64,000 nucleotides of DNA, taken from NCBI GenBank assembly GCA_035644395.1, contig DASQOR010000047.1, positions 1 through 64,000 on the forward strand, given 5' to 3'. A model generated the notes under the pieces. That model did not search any database. It worked only from the letters and a program-made list of their open reading frames with translations, and was not told the DNA's origin. The position numbers and the translations under genes are program-made. This DNA is from JBGPLJ01 sp035644395. GTDB lineage: Bacteria; Pseudomonadota; Gammaproteobacteria; Steroidobacterales; Steroidobacteraceae. Positions 51,416-59,104 of this stretch are shown one piece after another; position 1 is the stretch's first letter, and each line of letters begins with the position of its first letter.

Positions 51416-52874
51416 TCGTCGCGTCGTGATTGCAGCCCATGCACCAGTCGTTGCCGTCGCGTTCGAGCAGCACGTCCGACTCCGCGGGACCCCAGCTGCC
51501 CGGCACGTACTCGATGGGCTGCGAGCGCGCATTGCCCTCGCTCGCCGCGATCACGGGGTCCATGAGCCGCCAGGCGTTCTCGATTTCGTCGTTGCGGGCG
51601 AAGAGCGAGGCGTCGCCGTTCAGCGCATCGAGGAGCAGCCGCTCGTAGGCATCGGGCAGGTCCTCGCACTCGAAGGTCGAGCGGTAGTGAAACTCGAGTG
51701 TTACCTGGCGGATGTCGTTGTAGGTGTCCGGCACCTTGGCGTCGAATTTCAAGTGCACGCCTTCGTCCGGCTGCACGCAGATCGACAGCACGTTCGGCGT
51801 CGGGCTCTGGAAGGCGCCGAACATGCGGTGCGGCGGGCGCTTGAACACGATGCTGATCTCGGAAGTCCGCCGGGCGAGCGCCTTGCCCGAGCGCAGGTAG
51901 AAGGGCACGCCCTGCCAGCGCCAGTTGTCGAGTTCGAGCTTGAGCGCCGCATAGGTCGGCGTGCGTGAGCCCTCCCGCACGCCCGGCGTGCTGCGATAGC
52001 CCTCGTACTGGCCGAACACCGCGTTGCCGAGGTCGATCGGCCGTGTCGCCTTCAACACCTTTACCTTTTCGTCGCGCAGTGTCGTCGCATTGAGCGGTAC
52101 CGCGGGCTCCATGGCGGTGAGCGCGTAGAGCTGCATCAAGTGGTTCTGGAACATGTCCCGCAGCACGCCCGCGCTGTCGTAGTACTCCGTGCGCTGGCGG
52201 ACGTCGACGGTCTCGGCGACCGAGATCTGCACGCTCTCGATATAGTTGCGGTTCCAGAGCGGCTCGAAGATGGCGTTGGCGAAGCGGAACAGGATGAGGT
52301 TCTGCGCGGTCTCCTTGCCGAGATAGTGATCGATGCGAAAGATCTGATGCTCGTCGAACACCGAGCTCACGAGCCCGTTGAGTTCGCCCGCGGAGGCGAG
52401 ATCGCGCCCGAAAGGCTTTTCGATGACGATGTGGCGGCGCAGATCGCCTTGCTCCTCGGCGAGGCCCGAAGCCCCGAGGCCTTCGACAATGGCGCCGAAA
52501 AACTGCGGCGCGACGGCGAGGTAGTAGAGACGGTTCGCCGCCGCACCCTCGATCTCAGCGAGCTTCTTCGCGAGCGCAGCGAAGCTCGTTGGCGCTTGGA
52601 CATCCGCGCGCAGGTAGTGCAGCCGCGCGCCGAAATCCTCCCAGGCGGCGAGATCGCTGGCGCCGGCGTAGCGGATGATCGACTGCTGCACCTCGGCGCG
52701 GAATTCCGCTTCGTTCCATGGACGGCGGGCAACGCCGAGGATGCGCACGCCTGCGCCGAGCCGGCCCTTGGCGTTGAGGTGATAGAGCGCCGGCGCGAGC
52801 TTGCGATGCATCAGATCGCCGGTCGCGCCGAAGATGACGAGCGTGCTCGAGGGGTCGGCCATGGACAGGGTCAT
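51402..52874 (-). CDS. zwf: Glucose-6-phosphate 1-dehydrogenase
   Basis: This 490-residue protein starts MTLSMADPSSTLVIFGATGDL (ATG at 52874). It has the NADP-binding GATGDL, FRIDHYLGKETAQN with the catalytic Lys/His region, and VIEKPFGRDLASAGELN. It makes NADPH and 6-phosphogluconolactone. Length is normal for bacterial Zwf. The start overlaps the gnd stop by four bases (ATGA). A second Met 12 bases later is possible. Together with pgl and gnd it gives the complete oxidative branch. Confidence 0.95.
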   Translation of the reverse strand: MTLSMADPSSTLVIFGATGDLMHRKLAPALYHLNAKGRLGAGVRILGVARRPWNEAEFRAEVQQSIIRYAGASDLAAWEDFGARLHYLRADVQAPTSFAALAKKLAEIEGAAANRLYYLAVAPQFFGAIVEGLGASGLAEEQGDLRRHIVIEKPFGRDLASAGELNGLVSSVFDEHQIFRIDHYLGKETAQNLILFRFANAIFEPLWNRNYIESVQISVAETVDVRQRTEYYDSAGVLRDMFQNHLMQLYALTAMEPAVPLNATTLRDEKVKVLKATRPIDLGNAVFGQYEGYRSTPGVREGSRTPTYAALKLELDNWRWQGVPFYLRSGKALARRTSEISIVFKRPPHRMFGAFQSPTPNVLSICVQPDEGVHLKFDAKVPDTYNDIRQVTLEFHYRSTFECEDLPDAYERLLLDALNGDASLFARNDEIENAWRLMDPVIAASEGNARSQPIEYVPGSWGPAESDVLLERDGNDWCMGCNHDATNARR

Positions 52875-53776
52875 TCCTTCCTGATCGCGTGACCGCCGAA
52901 CTGGTTGCGCATGGCGGCGAGGAGCTTGTAGGCGAAGGAATCGCGCTTGCGCGAATGGAAGCGCTCGAAGAGCGCGAGCGAGATTGTCGGCAGTGCCACG
53001 CCAAGGTCGATGCCCTCGGTCGCGGTCCAGCGGCCTTCGCCGGAATCCTCCACATAGGGCGCGATGCCGGCGAGCGAAGGATTTTCCTTGAGCGCCGCGG
53101 CGGTGAGGTCGAGCAGCCAGGAGCGCACGACGCTTCCGGTCTGCCACACCTCGGCAACCTGGGGCAGGTTCAGCCTGAACTCGCTCTTGCGCTCCATGAG
53201 CTCGAAGCCTTCGGCATAGGCCTGCATGAGCGCGTACTCGACGCCGTTGTGGACCATCTTGACGAAATGGCCCGCGCCGTTCGGCCCGACATGCGCCCAG
53301 CCGCGGTCCGGCGCGGGCGCGAGGGTCTTGAGAATCGGTTCCAGGCGCTGCGCCGCGGCCGGTGCGGCGCCGACCATGAGGCTATAGCCTTCTTTCAGCC
53401 CCCAGATGCCGCCGCTCGTGCCGCAGTCCGCCCAGAGAATTCCGTGAGCGGCGAGGGCGGCTGCGCGGCGCATCGAATCCTTGTAGTAGCTGTTGCCGCC
53501 GTCGACGACGAGATCGTCGCGCTCGGCAAGTTTCGTGAGCGCCGTCAGCGTGTCCTCGGTCGCCACTCCGGCCGGGACCATCAGCCAGATCGTGCGCGGG
53601 GCCGGGAGTTTCGCGATGAGTTCTTCGAGGGAATGGGCGGGCAGGGCGCCATCCCTGGCCAGGGCATCGACGGCCGATGCTTCGCGCGCGAATGCCACCA
53701 CCTCATGGCCGCCGCGCACCAGGCGCCGCGTCATGTTTCCACCCATTCTTCCAAGTCCGATCATCCCGATGCGCAT
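52871..53776 (-). CDS. gnd: 6-phosphogluconate dehydrogenase, decarboxylating (short GndA type)
   Basis: This is a 301-residue short-form enzyme of the YqeC/GndA type, typical of bacteria such as Bacillus and rhizobia rather than the 470-residue E. coli form. It has IGMIGLGRMGGNMTRRLVRGG, VDGGNSYYKDSMRRA, GTSGGIWGLKEGYSLMVGA and HFVKMVHNGVEYALMQAYAEG with the catalytic Lys. The product is ribulose-5-phosphate plus NADPH or NADH. The ATG at 53776 has AAGGTGG upstream. A GTG nine bases earlier is an alternative. It is the first gene of the operon. Confidence 0.92.
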   Translation of the reverse strand: MRIGMIGLGRMGGNMTRRLVRGGHEVVAFAREASAVDALARDGALPAHSLEELIAKLPAPRTIWLMVPAGVATEDTLTALTKLAERDDLVVDGGNSYYKDSMRRAAALAAHGILWADCGTSGGIWGLKEGYSLMVGAAPAAAQRLEPILKTLAPAPDRGWAHVGPNGAGHFVKMVHNGVEYALMQAYAEGFELMERKSEFRLNLPQVAEVWQTGSVVRSWLLDLTAAALKENPSLAGIAPYVEDSGEGRWTATEGIDLGVALPTISLALFERFHSRKRDSFAYKLLAAMRNQFGGHAIRKE

Positions 53777-53901
53777 GCGATCCACCTTCGGCGACTGGCT
53801 TCAGAAAATCTTAAGTGCAGCGACAGGAAGTCTGTTTGTTCCGGTGCGGGGCTGCGACCAGAGTGTACCCACGACGCAACTCGAACACTCTGGAGACGGA
53901 C

Positions 53902-54090
53902 ATGAACGATCGCAGGACAAGACTTCCCGACCTCATCCTGGCGCGGCTGTCACTTGGCGCCGTGCCGCTCGACGGATTGTACTGGTACGACCGCAAGGGC
54001 CGGTCGTGGATCGACAACAGCCGCGAGCGCCAGTCGCTCGAGGCCGATTCCGCCGCCTTCCGTCGGCCGCATTACCCGGATACGGACTAG
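53902..54090 (+). CDS. Small hypothetical protein
   Basis: This is a 62-residue, acidic-to-neutral protein (MNDRRTRLPDLILARLSLG, then DGLYWYDRKGRSWIDNSRE). It matches no family I recognise. A GGAGACGGAC ribosome site precedes the ATG, and a short Leu-rich helix is followed by a Trp/Tyr-rich segment. Its stop is four bases before the convergent stop at 54095. A longer in-frame reading upstream is not supported by any start signal. It is probably real but unproven. Confidence 0.45.
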   Translation: MNDRRTRLPDLILARLSLGAVPLDGLYWYDRKGRSWIDNSRERQSLEADSAAFRRPHYPDTD

Positions 54091-54094
54091 CGCC

Positions 54095-55099
54095 TCACTG
54101 CGAGGTGTATTCGCAGAGGATATGCCGCGCCACGGCGGTCGCGCAGTCGATGGTCTCGAAGGGAGTGCTGTTGCCCTCGACCGGAATGAAGGCAACGAGA
54201 CCCTGCGGTTGCCCGGGACAGTCAAACTCGACGACGTAACGCTTGCGGATGTTTTCCTGGCCGATCACGCGGCTCCTGGTCGACTCGCACTTGACGCCGT
54301 GCGCCGTCAAGGCGTCGCGGAACGTCTGCATCGTGAGGGGCTGTGATACCGGGCCGCCGTCCGTGAGCCGGCACTTCAGGCCCTGCTTGGCCGCGTCGGA
54401 GCAGCTCATCACCAGCGTCGGGGCGGCGGCGCCGGGCTGGGCGGTGCGCAGCAGATAGCCCTTGCCGTCGGCACAGACGATTTCCTGATACTCGGTGCGC
54501 GACTCCGCGCTCTGGCCAAACCACTGCAGCTTCTGCACGCTGCAGTCCGTGCCGGCGCCGGACATGAGCGAGGCCGCCATCGCCTTGATGTCCTTGTTCG
54601 CGGGCAGCTGGCAATACATGTCGGACTGGGCGCCGGCAGCGATATCCGCGGCATGGGTCGCGTCGGCCGCGAAACACGAGAGGGCGCTCGGCGAGGCCGC
54701 GCCCTGCGCCACCAGGAAGTAGCCCATGCCGTTGTCGCACGCGACTTCGTAGACGTTGACGTCAACGGTCTTGCCGTCGACCTTGGACTGGCCGCGGCCG
54801 ACCTGCTCGGCGTCGGCAATCTTGCAGCCGAGGCTCATTTCGCCCGCGAGCTTCCAGGTCTCCTCCTTGGCGGCGGCTTTCGCCTTGGCCGGGTCGCCGC
54901 CGACGAGCATGTGTGCGCGGTCGATGTAGTCGCCGAGCCTCTGCAGCTCGGTGTGCGTCATCGCGTTATTGAAGCCGCTGCCTTCGGTCGGTTGCGTCGG
55001 GTTCGGATTGGCAGGTGGCGCGCCCTGCGCCCATGCGAGGGGGGTCGCGGCGCTGAGTGACAGAGCGGCGAGGGCTGCAAGGACGGTCAAGCGGGTCAT
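54095..55099 (-). CDS. Periplasmic protein with three four-cysteine repeats
   Basis: This is a 334-residue exported protein (signal peptide VLAALAALSLSAATPLAWA-QG). Three successive units each carry four cysteines: 92, 121, 142, 163; 186, 209, 233, 243; and 271, 294, 319, 329. In each, C...(Y/F)(Q/E)..C is followed by a Gly-rich GY/GL strand (NGMGYFLVAQ, DGKGYLLRTA, QPQGLVAFIP), then a Cys-Ser/Ala helix and a final Cys. This suggests tandem disulfide-stabilised domains. I recognise no named family. Neighbours do not indicate a role. Confidence 0.75.
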   Translation of the reverse strand: MTRLTVLAALAALSLSAATPLAWAQGAPPANPNPTQPTEGSGFNNAMTHTELQRLGDYIDRAHMLVGGDPAKAKAAAKEETWKLAGEMSLGCKIADAEQVGRGQSKVDGKTVDVNVYEVACDNGMGYFLVAQGAASPSALSCFAADATHAADIAAGAQSDMYCQLPANKDIKAMAASLMSGAGTDCSVQKLQWFGQSAESRTEYQEIVCADGKGYLLRTAQPGAAAPTLVMSCSDAAKQGLKCRLTDGGPVSQPLTMQTFRDALTAHGVKCESTRSRVIGQENIRKRYVVEFDCPGQPQGLVAFIPVEGNSTPFETIDCATAVARHILCEYTSQ

Positions 55100-55190
55100 C
55101 GGGGTCTCTCCGGGGTTCCTGAGGCCATGGTGAGGGTGTGCAGGATACCGGTACCATTCGCGGCGGCCAATCCTCTTGAGGACTCAAGCC

Positions 55191-56279
55191 ATGCCCTTCT
55201 TCCTGGTCCGCCGGCGGGCCTTCTTGCTCGCACTCCTCGCCTGTTGCGGGTGCGCGGCAGCGTCGGCCGGCGACTATCCCCCCGTCACGGAAGGCGACTT
55301 CGTCATCCGCGATTTTCGGTTCGCGTCCGGCGAGTCGCTCCCCGAATTGCGCCTGCATTACCGCACGCTGGGCGCGCCGCGCGCCGATGCCAAAGGGGTG
55401 GTGCGCAATGCCATCCTCATCATGCACGGCACGACCGGCAGCGGCGCCCAGTTCCTGCGTCCCGAGTTCGCGGGTGAGCTCTTCGGGCCGGGCCAGCCGC
55501 TCGATTCGACGCGTTACTTCCTCGTGCTCCCCGACGCCATTGGCCACGGCAAGTCGAGCCGGCCGAGTGATGGGCTGCGGGCGCACTTTCCCCATTATGG
55601 CTACGAGGACATGGTGGCGGCCGACTACCGGTTGCTGACCGATGGCCTCGCCGTCAGTCACACGCGGCTCGTGATGGGGACATCGATGGGTGGCATGCAC
55701 ACCTGGCTTTGGGGCGAGCGGCATCCGGACTTCATGGATGCCCTGATGCCGCTTGCGAGCCTGCCGGCGCCGATTTCGGGCCGCAACCGCGTCTGGCGGC
55801 GCGTGATCATCGATGCGATCCGTAGCGATGCCGGCTGGCAGAACGGCGACTACCGGTCAACGCCCGCGGGCCTGAAGGTGGCGGCCGAGGTCCAGTTCTT
55901 CCTGAGCAGCAACCCCGTGCTGCGCTATCGGGAGGCACCGACACTCGCCAAGGCCGATCTCGCGCTCGACGACTACGTCAGGACCTACGTTGCGAACCAG
56001 GATGCCAACGACGTGCTGTATGCCTTCGAGGCATCCCGGGATTACGACCCGTCGGCCGGCCTCGAAGGCATCCACGCGCCGCTCATCGCCGTCAACACGG
56101 CCGATGACCTCGTCAATCCGCCGGAGCTCGGGATCCTGGAGCGGGAAACGAAGCGGATTGCTCACGGCAAGGCCGTCGTGCTGCCGCTCAGTCCCGAAAC
56201 CGTGGGACACGGCTCGCATACCAAGGCCGTGCTCTGGAAGTCCTATCTGGTCGAGCTGCTGAAATCGCCCGAACGCTGA
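55191..56279 (+). CDS. Exported α/β-hydrolase, homoserine O-acetyltransferase (MetX)-like
   Basis: This 362-residue protein has a hydrophobic signal or lipoprotein sequence (AFLLALLACCGCAAASA, with a possible lipobox at LLAC). The α/β-hydrolase core has MHGTTGSGAQFLRP, LPDAIGHGKSSRPSDG, MGTSMGGMHTWLWGERHP (nucleophile Ser), NTADDLVNPPELG (Asp) and GHGSHTKAVL (His). The arrangement is that of the MetX/homoserine acetyltransferase family, yet export argues against a role in methionine synthesis. It is more likely a secreted hydrolase. ATG at 55191 with GAGG upstream. A TTG at 55176 in frame is an alternative. Confidence 0.8.
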   Translation: MPFFLVRRRAFLLALLACCGCAAASAGDYPPVTEGDFVIRDFRFASGESLPELRLHYRTLGAPRADAKGVVRNAILIMHGTTGSGAQFLRPEFAGELFGPGQPLDSTRYFLVLPDAIGHGKSSRPSDGLRAHFPHYGYEDMVAADYRLLTDGLAVSHTRLVMGTSMGGMHTWLWGERHPDFMDALMPLASLPAPISGRNRVWRRVIIDAIRSDAGWQNGDYRSTPAGLKVAAEVQFFLSSNPVLRYREAPTLAKADLALDDYVRTYVANQDANDVLYAFEASRDYDPSAGLEGIHAPLIAVNTADDLVNPPELGILERETKRIAHGKAVVLPLSPETVGHGSHTKAVLWKSYLVELLKSPER

Positions 56280-56373
56280 GGAAACCTTAGGCCGTCGTTA
56301 GAGACTCTCGCAGGACCGCCGCACCGCGTTCGCTACACTGCGCGTCCACTCGTGGCCTGGGAGGTCCTGACGG

Positions 56374-57060
56374 ATGTACGCCCTCTATATCGGCAACAAG
56401 AATTACTCTTCCTGGTCGCTGCGCCCCTGGGCATTGCTGCGCGAGCTCGGCATCGCATTCGAGGAGCGGCTGACGCCGTTCGACGCCGGCTCGAGCTGGA
56501 CGTCGTTCCGCAAATTCTCGCCGACCGGGCGCGTTCCGTGTCTCGTCGACGGCGGCACGACCGTGTGGGATTCGCTCGCGATCGCCGAATATCTCGCCGA
56601 ACGCCATGAATCGGTTTGGCCGAGCGACAAGGCGGCGCGAACCTGGGCCCGCTGCGTGGCGGCGGAAATGCACTCCGGCTTCGGCGCGCTGCGCAACACC
56701 TGCACGATGAATTGCGGTATCCGTGTCCGTCTCGACCGGATGTCGCCCGACCTCGAACGCGAAGTCGCGCGGCTCGGCGAACTCTGGAACGAAGGGCTGA
56801 CGCGGTTTGGTGGCCCGTTCCTTGCCGGCCCGGCCTTCACGGCCGCCGACGCCTTCTTCGCGCCAGTCGCCTTTCGCGTGCAGACCTATGCCCTCGCGCT
56901 CGACGCGACCTCGCTCGCCTACGGCAATCGCCTGCTCGCGCTGCCGTCGTTGCAGCGCTGGTATGCCGGCGCGCTCGCCGAAACCTGGCGTGAACCCGGC
57001 CACGAAGAGGAAGTGAAGGCCGCAGGCACGGTGCTCGCCGACCTGCGCGCGGTCAGCTAA
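56374..57060 (+). CDS. Glutathione S-transferase
   Basis: This 228-residue GST has an N-terminal thioredoxin-like domain (MYALYIGNKNYSSWSLRPW, with catalytic Ser in the SSWS motif, RVPCLVDGG with cis-Pro, and WDSLAIAEYLAE) and an all-helical C-terminal domain. The GNKNYSSWSLRPW start is typical of the bacterial GST group related to zeta/maleylacetoacetate isomerase-like enzymes. A GGGAGG ribosome site precedes the ATG. It overlaps the end of the decayed gene on the other strand. Confidence 0.88.
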   Translation: MYALYIGNKNYSSWSLRPWALLRELGIAFEERLTPFDAGSSWTSFRKFSPTGRVPCLVDGGTTVWDSLAIAEYLAERHESVWPSDKAARTWARCVAAEMHSGFGALRNTCTMNCGIRVRLDRMSPDLEREVARLGELWNEGLTRFGGPFLAGPAFTAADAFFAPVAFRVQTYALALDATSLAYGNRLLALPSLQRWYAGALAETWREPGHEEEVKAAGTVLADLRAVS

Positions 57061-57712
57061 GCGCACGGCAGATCGCTTCGACGTGCCGGTGGTCGGTACC
57101 ACAGCAACCGCCGACAACAGCGAGTCCTGGCAATAGTGCGCGCAGTTGATCATGTAGTACGCCGGGTAGGCATTCGTTTCGGCATCAGCCCTCTGGATGG
57201 CGGCCTCCAGTGTGTCGCCCGATCGCAGGCGGCCGTCAGTTTCCAGCGTGAATGAGATGACCGCGGGCATGCGGCTCGCACGCGCCGCTTGCACGATGCC
57301 GATCGCCTCTTCGGCATAGGTCATGGTGAAGGCGGAAACGAGGTCGGCCTCGGTCTCGGCAAACACGCGGACCTGCGCGCCGTGATAGTCCAGGGACTCG
57401 GCAGCACTCATGCGCGACGCCGGTGCGTAGCCGTCTCCGCGCGGTCCCAGGTTGCCACTGATCACGCACGGGCGCCCCGTGCTTGGCCATTGCGCCCGAA
57501 CGTTCACGAGCAGCTGGATCGCCAGGCGATTCGCCTCGGCGAGCGCCGGTTCGTCGAAGCCGAGCTTGCGGCCCCAATCCGCATTGGCGCGCCAGGTCGC
57601 GGCCTCCAGCAGGATGCCCCTACCGTGACGCGCGGCGATGGCCGCATATTGCTTGAAATAGCTGCGTAGCCGCTCGGCACCCTATCGGCAGTCGATTGCG
57701 GTACTGGCTCAT
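57053..57712 (-). pseudogene. Decayed homocysteine S-methyltransferase gene (mmuM-like)
   Basis: Three pieces of one protein can be read on the minus strand in different frames. The start MSQYRNRLPI (ATG at 57712) is followed by a jump into the frame with ERLRSYFKQYAAIAARHGRG, then LLEAATWRANADWGRKLGFD and VISGNLGPRGDGYAPASRM, continuing to YYMINCAH. A second jump leads to VVGGCCGTDHRHVEAICRAL with its stop at 57055-57053. The zinc GGCC motif and the WRAN and GNLGPRGDGY segments identify the family. About 35-40 residues after the start and about 50 before the C-terminus are missing, and both junctions shift the frame. The gene is therefore broken. Confidence 0.8.
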
Positions 57713-57766
57713 GTCGAATGCTCCGTTGTGCTTGGCATGCCCTCCGGCATGCGATTCAATGCACGG

Positions 57767-58579
57767 ATGCCCGAAATTCAACACGTCGCTCTCGTTCGGG
57801 AGCCGGGGGCGGCACTCAACCGGTGCGAGCTGACCCACCTCGCGCGCGTGCCGATCGACGTGGCGCGGGCGCGCACCCAACACGCGAATTACGTTGCCGC
57901 CCTGGCGGCGCTGGGCGCGGCGATCGAATGGCTGCCGCCGCTCGATCACCAGCCGGACGCCGTGTTCGTGGAGGATACCGCAGTCATTTTCCCGGAGGTC
58001 GCCGTTCTCACCTGGCCGGGTGTCAGTTCGCGCCAAACGGAGGTTGCTTCCGTCGCCCCAGCGCTCGCGGGATACCGGATCGTGCGGCAGGTCCGGCCGC
58101 CGGCATTTCTCGACGGTGGCGACGTGCTGCGTCTCGGACACCGCGTGCTCGTCGGCCTCTCGAGCCGCACCAACGCAGCGGGCGCGGCAGCCCTGCGCGA
58201 CGCGATCGCCGAATTCGGCTATGACGTCTCCGCGGTCCACGTCCGCGGCGCGCTGCATCTCAAGAGCGCCTGTACGGCAATCGCCGATGACCGGGTCGTA
58301 GCCAACCTCGCGGCTATCGATGCCACGTTGCTCGCGGGCCTGGCTATCATCGAAGTTGACGAACGGGAGTCGCGTGCGGCCAACACGCTCACGCTCGGCG
58401 GCGTGACGCTGGTGAGCGCCGCATTTCCCCGCACCGAGGAGCGGCTCCGCGGTGCCGGTGTGAGCACGCGCGCGGTCGACGTCTCCGAGCTCGAAAAGGC
58501 CGAATCCGGCCTAACCTGCATGAGCCTTATTTTCAGCGTAGGCGCGCACGACGAAGCGCTGGGGGCCACCGGCCCGTAG
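57767..58579 (+). CDS. Dimethylarginine dimethylaminohydrolase (DDAH)
   Basis: This 270-residue amidinotransferase-fold enzyme parallels human DDAH1: FVEDTAVIFPEVAVL, FLDGGDVLRLGHRVLVGLSSRTN, GALHLKSACT and ELEKAESGLTCMSLIF. The catalytic triad is Asp116, His164 and Cys251. It hydrolyses asymmetric N-methylarginines to citrulline and methylamines. The ATG at 57767 matches the usual N-terminus (MPEIQHVALV), although earlier in-frame starts (57749, 57737, GTG 57728) exist. Its 3' end overlaps the sortase gene on the other strand by about 69 bases. Confidence 0.85.
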   Translation: MPEIQHVALVREPGAALNRCELTHLARVPIDVARARTQHANYVAALAALGAAIEWLPPLDHQPDAVFVEDTAVIFPEVAVLTWPGVSSRQTEVASVAPALAGYRIVRQVRPPAFLDGGDVLRLGHRVLVGLSSRTNAAGAAALRDAIAEFGYDVSAVHVRGALHLKSACTAIADDRVVANLAAIDATLLAGLAIIEVDERESRAANTLTLGGVTLVSAAFPRTEERLRGAGVSTRAVDVSELEKAESGLTCMSLIFSVGAHDEALGATGP

Positions 58580-59104
58580 CGCGTTGAACGGGTAGCAGGT
58601 GATGAGGGTGAGTTCCGTCCGGTCAGAGGTGCCAAGCACCCAGAGGTCGTGACGGTCGACGACCTCGGTCGATGCCACGACGTACTTCGTCCAATGGCCC
58701 TTGTCGTCCTCGACGAGTACGCTCGCGCCGAGCTCGAGCTCTTCCAGGAACGCGAGGTTGGTGTCGCGGTGACCACCGATGACGCTGTTACCGGGCTTAC
58801 CCGGCAGGGCCGTGCCGAAAACGTGCCCCGGCCCGAACGCGATCGTGCGCCCATTCGATCCGGCGAGCACCAGCAGGTCGACGCCTCGACTCGGCACGAC
58901 CAGTCGCGCGACGGGCCAGGTGTCGGCCCAGGACCAGGGCTTCACCTGCCGATCGCCCGCGAGCGTGCGATCCCAGGCCTGGTGCAGCAGCACCTGTGCA
59001 AGCCGCGCCTTTGCATGGATGTACGCACCCTCGGAAAACTGCCAGGCGCCGACGCCGAGCAATACGGTGGCGGTAGCGATCGTCCAGCGGCGTTCTTGTC
59101 TCAT
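58511..59104 (-). CDS. Class GN sortase
   Basis: This 197-residue membrane-anchored transpeptidase has an N-terminal TM segment (WTIATATVLLGVGAWQF). The sortase barrel has catalytic His112 (VIGGHRDT), Cys170 (LITCYPF) and Arg183 (PQRFVVRA). Sortases of this class occur in Gram-negative, mostly marine, proteobacteria and are paired with one dedicated target. The target lies immediately upstream, its stop overlapping the sortase ATG by four bases (ATGA). Confidence 0.92.
   Translation of the reverse strand: MRQERRWTIATATVLLGVGAWQFSEGAYIHAKARLAQVLLHQAWDRTLAGDRQVKPWSWADTWPVARLVVPSRGVDLLVLAGSNGRTIAFGPGHVFGTALPGKPGNSVIGGHRDTNLAFLEELELGASVLVEDDKGHWTKYVVASTEVVDRHDLWVLGTSDRTELTLITCYPFNALRAGGPQRFVVRAYAENKAHAG

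Noticed and set aside
52875..53147. N-terminal extension of zwf into the gnd gene
   Set aside because: The extension is out-of-frame shadow of gnd. The overlapping ATGA start at 52874 and the family N-terminus fit better.
56287..57507. 406-codon minus-strand frame as an intact gene
   Set aside because: Only its first part is homocysteine methyltransferase-like. The remainder is shadow of the GST gene, reached through a frameshift.
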